Shown piece after piece: positions 1 through 9,900 of a DNA stretch of 64,000 nt. Both the position numbers and the translations under genes were made by a program. Positions within the stretch are counted from its first letter, which is position 1. Each line of letters starts with the position of its first letter. The DNA is from Endobacter medicaginis (lineage in GTDB: Bacteria > Pseudomonadota > Alphaproteobacteria > Acetobacterales > Acetobacteraceae). The stretch is taken from positions 1 through 64,000 of the forward strand of contig NZ_JACHXV010000011.1 of assembly GCF_014192375.1 (NCBI RefSeq). The letters run 5' to 3'. The notes under the pieces are model-generated. The model had not been told where the DNA came from. It saw nothing but the letters and a program-made list of their open reading frames with translations, and did not search any database.

Positions 1-136
1 CCAGAAATGGTCTCGGTCCAACGGTGGTCTCCTTCCGGAGACTTTGAATCACGTCGAAGCCGTCGTGGGAATCTACTTTATGGGTCCCAGCCCTAGCCAG
101 GCGCTGGACCAGCACCTCGTCGAACCGAGCATACAT
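1..136 (-). CDS. Partial unknown ORF leaving the left edge
   Basis: An open frame starts at an ATG at 136 and runs off the left edge without a stop (45 codons seen). Its N-terminus begins MYARFDEVLVQRLA and includes KVDSHDGFDVIQSLRK. I do not recognise the family. Base composition is clearly less GC-rich than the rest of the window, which fits recently acquired or differently evolving DNA. It overlaps the 3' end of the cas3 remnant, so it may lie just beyond the point where cas3 was broken. There is no convincing ribosome-binding site. The open frame is seen directly; that it is a real gene is inference. Confidence 0.3.
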   Translation of the reverse strand, partial: MYARFDEVLVQRLARAGTHKVDSHDGFDVIQSLRKETTVGPRPFL

Positions 137-522
137 ATCCGCCGTTCGCCGCGATGTCCGCCGCGGCCCCCGCCTGTGCGAGCCGCCCATCCGGCTGCAG
201 CAGCCCGTCCCGCAGCCCGGTATGATGCCCCGCCACCACATGCGCGATCAGCCCGCCCCACGGGGCCGGCAACCTGTCGCGCGCCCACCGCGCCCCCGCC
301 GCCGCATGATCCATGCGCGGCCCGCCGTGCAGCCGGCGCTGGAACGCATCGAGATACTTGCCCAGATCATACAGCAGCCCGGCGATCTGTCCGACAGCCT
401 CGAGACCCAGCCGTCCCGCCAGCCGCCCGGCCTCCTCCGCCACCTCGCGCAGATGCACCCGCAGCAGCTCCCACTCGGCCTCCGGCCGCCCCGCGACGCT
501 GTGCGTGAAAGGGTGCCGTCAC
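93..522 (-). pseudogene. Cas3 HD-nuclease remnant, frameshifted and truncated
   Basis: The frame encodes THSVAGRPEAEWELLRVHL, then LLYDLGKYLDAFQRRL, MDHAAAGARWA and GHHTGLRDG. This is the order of motifs in the HD (Cas3'') domain of type I CRISPR helicase-nucleases. Three defects are visible. A GTG start overlapping the vapC stop gives MTAPF and then needs a one-base shift (near 506-508) to reach THSV. The central HD dyad reads YD (tat gat) instead of HD. The frame stops after roughly 140 residues, with no helicase domain. No CRISPR repeats or other cas genes are seen. It is best read as a dead fragment. A free-standing Cas3''-like protein is less likely given the frameshift and the lost histidine. 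Confidence 0.7.
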
Positions 523-878
523 TCAGCGCACCCTCTCGGCAGATTCGTGATCAACATCGCGCCTTCCGCCTTCGCCTGCGCCATCAGCACGTGAAAGAAC
601 GGGTCGCGATGCCTGACCGACACCTTCTGCAACCGCGCCAGATGTGTCATCTCCAGAGGCAGCACCCTGAAGCCCTCCGCCGGCAGCACGCCGATGATCT
701 CGTCGAGATCCGCCACCGCCGCGCCGGCCCGGATCTGCACCGCGATCTCCCACAATGACACCACACTGACCATCAGCTCGTTGGCCGGGCTGGCGATCAT
801 CGCCCTCGTCTTCGGGCCGAGGCCCTCGCCTCCCGCCAGCCACAGCAGCAGGGTATGCGCACCGACCAGGATCTTCAT
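519..878 (-). CDS. VapC-like PIN-domain toxin, active site degraded
   Basis: The 119-residue product has the length and layout of VapC PIN-domain ribonuclease toxins, with the central helix motif SLWEIAVQIR and the C-terminal HRDPF...AQAKAEG block. VapC proteins usually carry four acidic metal-binding residues. Here the first (DTH in the family) is Gly6 in VGAH, the one in DPFD is Phe95, and the late TAD reads TNL; only Glu44 remains. I infer it is not a working nuclease. The start is the ATG at 878 because it overlaps the antitoxin stop (ATGA), the usual coupling in toxin-antitoxin pairs; a longer frame upstream would run into the antitoxin gene. Its stop overlaps the GTG of the cas3 remnant. 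Confidence 0.75.
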   Translation of the reverse strand: MKILVGAHTLLLWLAGGEGLGPKTRAMIASPANELMVSVVSLWEIAVQIRAGAAVADLDEIIGVLPAEGFRVLPLEMTHLARLQKVSVRHRDPFFHVLMAQAKAEGAMLITNLPRGCAE

Positions 879-1120
879 GGCGCCTGCATCAGCGCGTCGA
901 GCAGATCCTGCGCCGTGTCCCACACCTCCGTCGACACCCCGATCCGCCCCGCCAGCGCCCCCGGCTGCCGCGCCGGCCGCATCGACCCTTCCGCCGGCCG
1001 CAGCTCCGCCACCACCGCCTCGTTCGACGTCACCAGCAACGTCTCGCCCGCCTGCACGCGACGTAGATAGCTGGTAAGATCACCCCTCAGGGCCCTGATC
1101 CCGACCCGTTCGCCCGCCAT
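875..1120 (-). CDS. Phd/YefM-type antitoxin
   Basis: This 81-residue protein begins MAGERVGIRALRGDLTSYL, followed by RVQAGETLLVTSNEAVVAEL. That is the N-terminal DNA-binding fold of the Phd/YefM (prevent-host-death) antitoxins. The C-terminal tail would bind and block the toxin. It is the first gene of a two-gene operon and its stop overlaps the toxin ATG by 4 bp. The start at 1120 is preferred over the in-frame ATG at 1174 because the longer form would cover the operator palindrome at 1146-1164. The family usually represses its own operon. The antitoxin looks intact although its toxin partner is damaged. Confidence 0.8.
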   Translation of the reverse strand: MAGERVGIRALRGDLTSYLRRVQAGETLLVTSNEAVVAELRPAEGSMRPARQPGALAGRIGVSTEVWDTAQDLLDALMQAP

Positions 1121-1145
1121 TTTGCCGACACAGCCCCATTTCAGC

Positions 1146-1164
1146 GTGTACACCCCATGTACAC
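1146..1164. promoter_or_regulatory. Antitoxin operator, paired TGTACA motifs
   Basis: GTGTACA and TGTACAC form a perfect 7-bp inverted repeat around CCCCA, placing two TGTACA cores 11 bp apart (about one helical turn). YefM antitoxins are known to bind operators built from TGTACA cores at nearly this spacing. The site lies 26 bp upstream of the antitoxin ATG, in the expected promoter position. The repeat is seen directly; its role as an autoregulatory operator is inferred from family knowledge. Confidence 0.65.
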
Positions 1165-1214
1165 ACTGTCCCAACCCGCCCCGAAAGGCCGTGTCGGACC
1201 CCGCAGCGCCCCCG

Positions 1215-1751
1215 TCAGACGGTCCGGTGCAGCCGCGTCAGCTCCAGCCCGTTGAGCTCATCCGCCCCCGCCTGGTGCAGTCTCGTGTCGGACACCCCAT
1301 AGGCGCGCAGCGCCGCCTGGCTCCACCCACCGCCCGCCGCCGGATCGGCCGCCGGCGTGGCAGTGGCTAGGGAAGGGGAAGACGCAGCGGCGGGGGCAGG
1401 GGTCTCGGCCGAAGTCGCGGTCGCCGCCTCGTGATGCATGTGGATGCCGAGCAGCTTGAAGGCGATCGCCTCGGGGTCGATGCCGGTGATCTTCTCGAGG
1501 ATGTTGATCCCCAGCCCGATCGGCCCGCCGGTCAGTCCGCTGACCGCCAGCGAGCCGAAGAACCGCACCGTCGGATCCCCCTCGTCGCCGGTCACCGCCC
1601 GATAGATCGACCCCACCACCGGGATCAGCTGCAGCGGGTTCAGGGCCGACAGGATGGAATGAAAGCTCAGCCCATGCGTCGTCGCCGCCGCCGCCGGCGG
1701 GTGCGGCGCGACGACGGTGATGTTGGTGGTGTCGCCGACGCTGCCGCTCAT
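1215..1751 (-). CDS. Conserved hypothetical protein, glycine-rich hydrophobic core
   Basis: This 178-residue protein is of unknown function. Its middle (about residues 29-100) holds SILSALNPLQLIPVVGSIYR and a hydrophobic SGLTGGPIGLGINILEK stretch. The latter is long enough to be a membrane-associated segment but is glycine-rich and interrupted by charge. The flanks are Ala/Pro/Thr-rich and look disordered, with a C-terminal region ending LNGLELTRLHRTV. It is divergent from the AAA+ operon starting at 1894. The 140-bp gap between them contains TTAACGCG and GAAATTAACG sequences that may hold promoters for both. I infer an envelope-associated role only from the composition. No enzyme motif is visible. 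Confidence 0.7.
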   Translation of the reverse strand: MSGSVGDTTNITVVAPHPPAAAATTHGLSFHSILSALNPLQLIPVVGSIYRAVTGDEGDPTVRFFGSLAVSGLTGGPIGLGINILEKITGIDPEAIAFKLLGIHMHHEAATATSAETPAPAAASSPSLATATPAADPAAGGGWSQAALRAYGVSDTRLHQAGADELNGLELTRLHRTV

Positions 1752-1893
1752 CAGGGGCTCCGACCAGGTTCGCGGCCAGTATCGCCGCAGCAGATGAGCA
1801 AGCGGTTAACGCGGTGACGCGAAATTAACGACATTTGCGCCGCTCCTGCGTTAGCCTCGCATCGCGCAGGCGGACGGGAGCAGCGGACAGCAC

Positions 1894-2466
1894 GTGCAGA
1901 CACCTCAGATGCGGCGCCGCGCGCGTCTCGCCCCCAGACGTGCGGCCACCCCCGGCAGGCTCGCCGCCGGCCTGTCGCTCGCCGCCGCCACCGGCTTCGG
2001 CGCCTGGGTCGCGGCCGACGCGATGCAGGCGCCGCCGCGGATCGCCGATCCCGAGCAGCCCCTTGCGCTGTCGGCGGTCGCGCAGGGCGATCTCACCTCG
2101 GCGCTGACCACCCTGTCGCATCGCGGCACCTTCGCGCAGAAGCTCGCCGAGAATGACCGCACCTGCCCGATGCATCTCGCCTACATCACGCTCCAGCGCG
2201 ATCCCGCCGCCCCCGCGCAGGGTGAGGCCGGCGCGCGGATCGTCTCCGGCGGCTATGTCTCGCCGCTATTCGCGCTCGGCCCGACCCCGCTGCGCGTGGC
2301 GATCCCCTATCCTGCTCCGTTCTCGACCGGCCACGGCACCATCTCGGTCATCGCCAGCGGCGGCGCGGTCGTCTCGCTGCTGCCGTCATGGCACGTGCTG
2401 CCCGACGGGCCGAACACGCAGGCGGTGAGCTGGACGCCCGGCCCCGACTGCGACAAGCCGTTCTGA
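1894..2466 (+). CDS. Membrane-anchored protein of unknown function (AAA+ operon, gene 1)
   Basis: The product is 190 residues from a GTG at 1894; an ATG at 1909 is an alternative start. A basic N-terminus (RRRARLAPRRAATPGR) precedes one hydrophobic segment (about residues 25-44), so the rest is probably periplasmic. The soluble part includes RGTFAQKLAENDRTC and a glycine/proline-rich beta region with two cysteines (about 90 and 186) that could form a disulphide. I recognise no family. It is followed after 16 bp by an AAA+ ATPase gene and then by another single-pass membrane protein, so the three probably act together. It could be a substrate or sensor partner of the ATPase. Confidence 0.6.
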   Translation: MQTPQMRRRARLAPRRAATPGRLAAGLSLAAATGFGAWVAADAMQAPPRIADPEQPLALSAVAQGDLTSALTTLSHRGTFAQKLAENDRTCPMHLAYITLQRDPAAPAQGEAGARIVSGGYVSPLFALGPTPLRVAIPYPAPFSTGHGTISVIASGGAVVSLLPSWHVLPDGPNTQAVSWTPGPDCDKPF

Positions 2467-2482
2467 GCGGCGGTCGCCCGAC

Positions 2483-3562
2483 ATGATGTGGATCCGCCGC
2501 GCCCTCGGCCCCTCGCCGGTGATCGGCGCCTCGATGGTGGTGATGACCGCCGTCTCGGTGCTCGTCGCCTTCCATGCCGTGCCGCGCGTCTCGCAGGCCG
2601 ACGCGCTCGGGCTGGTGGCCGTGCTCGGCCTCGCCGGCACGCTCTATGCCGGCTTTCGCCTCGCACGGCTCTGGCCGCGGATCGCCGGTCGCAGCGAACG
2701 CGCGCTCCATGTCCGCTCCGGCGACCCGCGCGAAGTCCCGCGCCTGCTCGCCGAGCTTGATGCGATGGTCGGGCTGGAACCGGTCAAGGCCGAGATCCAC
2801 CGCCTGGTCGAACGCCTGCGCGTCGAGGCGGCGCGGCGCGAGGGCGGCCTGCCCGTCGCGCCCGCCTCGCTGCACATGGTGTTCGCCGGTCCGCCCGGCA
2901 CCGGCAAGACGGTGGTCGCCCGGCTGTATGGCGAACTGCTCCGAGCCCTCGGCGTGCTGGAACGCGGTCACGTGATCGAGACCGACCGCTCCGGGCTGGT
3001 GGCGGGCTATACCGGCCAGACCGCGATCAAGACCCGTGAGGTGCTGGCCTCCGCGCATGACGGCGTGCTGTTCATCGACGAGGCCTATGCGCTGGCCGGG
3101 CGCAGCCCCGGCATGGCCGACCCATACGGGCTGGAGGCGATCGACACGCTGATGAAGGAGATGGAGGACCATCGCGACCGGCTGGTGGTGATCGTCGCCG
3201 GCTACCCGGGCCCGATGCAGCACTTCCTGCGCAGCAATCCCGGCCTGCCGTCGCGCTTCACCAAGTCTCTGGATTTTCCGCCCTACTCGGCCGACGAGCT
3301 GGTGGGCATCATCTACAACATGGCCCAGGACGACGGCCTGCACATCAGCCCCAAGGCCGCGCCCGAGCTGCGTGCCTGGTTCGACTGGGCCTCCGGCCTG
3401 CCGGATTTCGCCAACGCCCGCACCGCCCGCACCGTGCTCGAACGCGCCCGCGAGGCGCAGGCGGTACGCCTCGGCCCGTCGCTTGGCCAGCGCGATATCG
3501 ACCTGCAACTGATCGAGGTCGCCGATATCCGCGCCGTACTGACCGAGGACGCCGAGCCATGA
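2483..3562 (+). CDS. Membrane-anchored CbbX/SpoVK-type AAA+ ATPase
   Basis: The 359-residue protein has two predicted N-terminal membrane segments (about 13-33 and 40-60). A single AAA+ module of the CbbX/SpoVK/EccA type follows. Walker A is GPPGTGKT (136-143), Walker B is VLFIDE (195-200), the VAGYTGQTA pore-loop-like motif is at 173-181, and NPGLPSRF (252-259) is in the arginine-finger region. Key residues look intact, so it should form an ATP-driven remodelling ring. CbbX itself is a soluble Rubisco activase; here there is no Rubisco gene nearby and the protein is tethered to the membrane, so the substrate must differ. Its stop overlaps the next ATG (ATGA), implying translational coupling. 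The ATPase call is firm; its role is unknown. Confidence 0.85.
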   Translation: MMWIRRALGPSPVIGASMVVMTAVSVLVAFHAVPRVSQADALGLVAVLGLAGTLYAGFRLARLWPRIAGRSERALHVRSGDPREVPRLLAELDAMVGLEPVKAEIHRLVERLRVEAARREGGLPVAPASLHMVFAGPPGTGKTVVARLYGELLRALGVLERGHVIETDRSGLVAGYTGQTAIKTREVLASAHDGVLFIDEAYALAGRSPGMADPYGLEAIDTLMKEMEDHRDRLVVIVAGYPGPMQHFLRSNPGLPSRFTKSLDFPPYSADELVGIIYNMAQDDGLHISPKAAPELRAWFDWASGLPDFANARTARTVLERAREAQAVRLGPSLGQRDIDLQLIEVADIRAVLTEDAEP

Positions 3563-4416
3563 GGCTGCTGTTCGCCCGGGCGCGTTTCGCCCATGCCTGG
3601 CTGTGGCAGCGCGATGAAACCTACCGCATCGCCATCGTGCTTGGCCCGCCGGTGCTGCTCGGGCTCGGCCTCGCCCTGGGGGCCGCGCATGAGCTGACGA
3701 AACTGCGCGCCGGCACCGCGCCCGCCTGGCTCGCCCAGGCCTGGGCGGCGATCCCCTGGCCGGGTGCGACCCCGTCGGGTGCTGCCGGATGGGCGAAGCC
3801 GCTGCCCGGCGCCGGCCTGCCGCAGGACGGCACCGTCACCGCGATCGCCCCCGACGAGGCGATGCCGCCCGACGGCCCGGCGACCGCACTGTCGCGGCTC
3901 GCGCCCGGCTGGCTGGGACAGATCCTGTCCGTGCAGGGCCGCGAGGACCTCGATCTCGGTCTTGCCGAGCTGCCGCTCGGCACCGTCGATCTGCCGAAAA
4001 CCACCCTCGACATGGCCAGTCTCATCGCGGCTGCGCCCGGCCCCGGGCGGCACGTTCTCGCGGCGACCGGGGTCTGGCTGGTGCGCGATGGCGGACAGAC
4101 CGCCCTGTCTGTACGCATCACCCGGCCAGCCGGCCGGGACACCGCTCCGGCGAACTGCCTCTCGCGCGTCGGCATCGGCCATGTGCTGGCGATCTCCGAT
4201 GTCCAGCTCGGACTGCCTGCGGGCAAGGAGCTGGTCTACGAGCCGGTCCAGCTCGGCCTCAAGCAGGGTTTCTACCGCGTCGGATTTGCCTTCGGCTGCT
4301 GGCACGGCGACGGCACCCCGGCCGCGGCCAGCGCCTCCCTGGTGACCGGGCACCCGGGCAGCACCACACTTTCACCCCTCGGCCCGACCGCCCTTTATCA
4401 CCCGCGCACGTCCTGA
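3559..4416 (+). CDS. Single-pass membrane protein of unknown function (AAA+ operon, gene 3)
   Basis: The 285-residue protein has an N-terminal membrane segment (about residues 23-43, IVLGPPVLLGLGLALG) and a long outer portion with little charge. That portion includes LAELPLGTVDLPKTTLDMAS and VGIGHVLAISDVQLGLPAG, which resemble beta-sandwich strands more than an enzyme. Two cysteines lie in the C-terminal half. Its start overlaps the AAA+ stop by 4 bp, so it is part of the same operon. I recognise no family. A plausible reading is that it and the product of the gene at 1894 are membrane partners of the ATPase. It is convergent with the monooxygenase-like gene that follows. Confidence 0.65.
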   Translation: MRLLFARARFAHAWLWQRDETYRIAIVLGPPVLLGLGLALGAAHELTKLRAGTAPAWLAQAWAAIPWPGATPSGAAGWAKPLPGAGLPQDGTVTAIAPDEAMPPDGPATALSRLAPGWLGQILSVQGREDLDLGLAELPLGTVDLPKTTLDMASLIAAAPGPGRHVLAATGVWLVRDGGQTALSVRITRPAGRDTAPANCLSRVGIGHVLAISDVQLGLPAGKELVYEPVQLGLKQGFYRVGFAFGCWHGDGTPAAASASLVTGHPGSTTLSPLGPTALYHPRTS

Positions 4417-4421
4417 TCGTC

Positions 4422-4727
4422 TCAACCGACGCGCGTGCAGCTCCGCACGACCGGCGTTCCCACCGTCATCTCCGCCACCGCCTGCGCGAACCGAGCGTAA
4501 TGCGCCGTCGCCTTGTGCGCCGCGAACGCGGCTGCGCTGTCATAAACCTCATAAAGCACGACATGGTCCGGCGCGTCGTCCGGCACCACCGCGTCGAAGC
4601 TTCGGCAGCCGGGTTCGAGCCCGACCGAACTCGCCGCATCCGCCCGGCATTCGACCAGGAAATCGCCCATCCGCTCCGGCCGCGCCACGAACTCGGCGAT
4701 CACCACGAAAGCTGTGCGTTCACTCAT
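4422..4727 (-). CDS. ABM-domain protein, YgiN-like quinol monooxygenase
   Basis: The 101-residue protein has the ferredoxin-like antibiotic biosynthesis monooxygenase (ABM) fold. The evidence is FVVIAEFVARPERMGDFL at the start, a central EPGCRSFDAVV, HVVLYEVYDSAAAFAAHKAT, and HYARFA near the end. Relatives such as YgiN act as small dimeric quinol monooxygenases or heme-linked oxygenases. The ATG at 4727 gives the normal family length; a longer upstream frame is rich in Arg/Cys and unlike the family. It is monocistronic, convergent with the AAA+ operon and divergent from atpH. The substrate cannot be told from sequence. Confidence 0.8.
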   Translation of the reverse strand: MSERTAFVVIAEFVARPERMGDFLVECRADAASSVGLEPGCRSFDAVVPDDAPDHVVLYEVYDSAAAFAAHKATAHYARFAQAVAEMTVGTPVVRSCTRVG

Positions 4728-4893
4728 CGACCGATCCGCTCCTGTCTCGATGCCGCGACAACGCCTCCGGAAGGTGCGAGGTTTGCACCCGCGGAGATAG
4801 GTCGGCTTGTTGCGTATCTTCACCATGGCATGCTAGAGGCCGCGCGGAAGCGACCGGTCCGGTGATCCGGACGCAACAAAACAAGATGGAAAC

Positions 4894-5498
4894 GTGCGCG
4901 TGGCCCCGGGCGGAACAGAAGCGGCGATCTCGACCCCGACCAGCACTCTCGACCCGGCGAGCGACGGCCTCGCCGAGCGTTATGCGCGCGCGCTCTACGC
5001 CCTGGCTGACGAGCGCCGCGAGGTCGATGCCGTCGCCGACCAGATCGCCTCCCTCGGCCGGCTGATCGACGAGAGCGCCGACCTGCGCCGCCTGCTGGCC
5101 AGCCCCCTGGTCGATATCCGCGAAGGAGCGAAGGCGCTGGACGCCGTGCTCGCCGCGCAGGGCTTCGGCAAGACCGTCACCGATTTCGCCGGCGTCGTCG
5201 CCGCCAATCGCCGCCTGCCCGAACTGCGCCGGATCGTGAGCGCCTTCGCCGCCCTGCTCGCCGCGCGCCGCGGCGTGGTGGCGGCCGATGTCACCTCCGC
5301 CTTCCCGCTGACCGACCTGCAGCGCACCCAGTTGCGCGCCCGCCTCACCGAGGCCGGCTATTCGAAGGTCGATCTGCGCGAGACGGTCGATCCCGCCCTG
5401 CTGGGCGGGCTTTCCTTGCGCATCGGCGCCCGCCTCTACGACGCCACCATCAGATCGCGCCTGCAGCGCCTGCAACACGCCATGAAGGGAGCCGCGTG

Positions 5499-5499
<1 letters not shown>
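4894..5499 (+). CDS. atpH: ATP synthase F1 subunit delta
   Basis: The 201-residue product is the delta subunit, part of the peripheral stalk joining F1 to the Fo stator. Recognisable segments are [15 protein letters not shown], the conserved core ending [15 protein letters not shown], and the C-terminal [20 protein letters not shown]. It starts at a GTG; a second GTG two codons later is possible, and the N-terminal extension is slightly longer than usual. It is the first gene of atpHAGDC, the usual alphaproteobacterial F1 operon in which the Fo genes are elsewhere. Its TGA overlaps the atpA ATG (TGATG). Confidence 0.95.
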
Positions 5500-7037
<1,538 letters not shown>

Positions 7038-7038
7038 C

Positions 7039-7920
7039 ATGCCGAGCCTGAAGGAGCTCCGCGGGCGTATCAACTCCGTCAAGTCGACGAAGAAGATCAC
7101 TTCCGCGATGAAGATGGTCGCGGCGTCGAAGCTCAAGCGTGCCCAGGGCGCGGCAGAGGCGGCGCGTCCCTATGCGGAAGCGATGCAGCGGATGCTGAAC
7201 GCGCTGGCGAAATCGCTGGCCGGGCAGCCCAACGCCTCGCCGCTGCTTGCCGGCACCGGCCGCGATCAGACCCATCTGCTGGTGGTGGTGAGTGCCGATC
7301 GCGGCCTCGCCGGCGGCTTCAACTCCAATGTCGGCCGGGCCGCGCGCAACCATGCGCGCAAGCTGCGTGCCGATGGCAAGACCGTGAAGTTCCTGCCCAT
7401 CGGCCGCAAGGGTGCGGACTACCTCGAACGCGAGTTCCGCGGCGATCTCGTGCACCGCGAGCTGATCGGCAACAAGCCGACCGATTACGGCCAGGCGGCG
7501 TCGATCGGCGCCAAGATCAACGACATGCTGAGCAAGGGCGAGTTCGACGTCTGCACGCTGGTGTTCAACCGCTTCAACAACGTGATGTCGCAGACGCCGA
7601 TCACCGTGCAGCTGATCCCGCTGGCACTCGACGACGCCGAAGACGCGGCCGATGACGCCGACGCGCCGCAATACGAGTTCGAGCCCGACGAGGAGACCAT
7701 CCTCGCACGGCTGCTGCCGCAGAACCTGTCGATGCAGATCTATCGCGCGATGCTGGAGAGTGCGGCCGGCGAGCAGGGAGCGCGGATGACGGCGATGGAC
7801 TCCGCCACCCGCAATGCCGGCAAGATGATCGACCGGCTGACGCTGAACTACAACCGCACCCGCCAGGCCAACATCACCAAGGAACTCATCGAGATCATCT
7901 CCGGCGCCGAAGCCGTCTGA
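7039..7920 (+). CDS. atpG: ATP synthase F1 subunit gamma
   Basis: The 293-residue gamma subunit is the rotating central shaft of F1. The N-terminus [20 protein letters not shown] and the C-terminal pair [19 protein letters not shown] and [19 protein letters not shown] are the hallmark coiled-coil helices. Length is typical for alphaproteobacteria. It lies 1 bp after atpA and 36 bp before atpD. A short acidic insertion ([13 protein letters not shown], about 196-208) in the globular part is commonly variable in this family. Confidence 0.96.
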   Translation: MPSLKELRGRINSVKSTKKITSAMKMVAASKLKRAQGAAEAARPYAEAMQRMLNALAKSLAGQPNASPLLAGTGRDQTHLLVVVSADRGLAGGFNSNVGRAARNHARKLRADGKTVKFLPIGRKGADYLEREFRGDLVHRELIGNKPTDYGQAASIGAKINDMLSKGEFDVCTLVFNRFNNVMSQTPITVQLIPLALDDAEDAADDADAPQYEFEPDEETILARLLPQNLSMQIYRAMLESAAGEQGARMTAMDSATRNAGKMIDRLTLNYNRTRQANITKELIEIISGAEAV

Positions 7921-9404
<1,484 letters not shown>

Positions 9405-9405
<1 letters not shown>

Positions 9406-9809
9406 TGCCGGTCGCGCTCCAGATCGTCAGCCCCGCGAAGGAGCTGCTGGCCCGCGATGTCGACATGGTCGTCATTCCGGGCTCGGAGGGCGATCTCGCC
9501 GCGATGGAGGGCCACGCGCCGCTGATCACCCTGCTGCGCGGCGGCGTGGTCGAGCTGCACGAGGGCGGCTCGGTGACCGACCGGTTCTTCGTCTCCGCCG
9601 GCTTCGCCGAAATCACCCCCGAGCGCTGCACGGTGCTGGCCGACGAGGCGACCCCGCTCGCCGAGCTGTCCCGCGCCGAGGGCGAGACGCGTCTTGCGGC
9701 GGCCCAGAAGGCCTATGACGACGCCGACAAGTCCGACATCACCACCTTGCTGCCGTTGCAGGACGCGGTCCTGTCGGCGCAGGCCTGGGTCGAGACCGCG
9801 CAGGCCTGA
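9405..9809 (+). CDS. atpC: ATP synthase F1 subunit epsilon
   Basis: The 134-residue epsilon subunit has an N-terminal beta-sandwich. The evidence is LQIVSPAKELLARDVDMVVI, PGSEGDLAAMEGHAPLITLL and FFVSAGFAEITPERCTVLADEA. A helical C-terminus follows. It completes F1 and modulates ATP hydrolysis. It is the last gene of the operon; two strong stem-loops follow directly. Start ATG overlaps atpD. Confidence 0.95.
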
Positions 9810-9811
9810 TC

Positions 9812-9828
9812 GCAGGGCGCCGCCCTGC
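9812..9828 (+). terminator. Stem-loop after atpC
   Basis: GCAGGGC and GCCCTGC make a perfect 7-bp stem around a 3-nt loop, beginning 2 bp after the atpC stop. There is no T-run after it, so it may be a rho-assisted end or an RNA-stabilising hairpin. Confidence 0.5.
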
Positions 9829-9851
9829 ACCTCCCCGACATTGATGCAGGT

Positions 9852-9872
9852 GCAGGAGCCTCAGGCTCCTGC
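9852..9872. terminator. Strong hairpin between atp operon and tRNA-Leu
   Basis: GCAGGAGCC and GGCTCCTGC form a perfect 9-bp stem with loop TCA. It lies between the convergent atp operon and tRNA-Leu gene, 28 bp past the tRNA CCA end. It could end transcription in both directions, though there is no T-tract on either side. Confidence 0.5.
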
Positions 9873-9900
9873 CGGGGCGCGCGGCAGAGCCCCGCAAGTC

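Noticed and set aside
27-42. Hairpin GTCTCC/GGAGAC followed by TTT, looking like a terminator
   Set aside because: It lies inside the open frame at the left edge and the stem is only 6 bp; not enough to call.
93-1200. Possible CRISPR array near the Cas3 remnant
   Set aside because: No regularly spaced direct repeats of 25-40 bp were found in the neighbourhood.
4807-4837. Sigma-70-like promoter for the atp operon (TTGTTG, 17-bp spacer, weak -10)
   Set aside because: The -10 match is poor and GC-rich alphaproteobacterial promoters are hard to call by eye.
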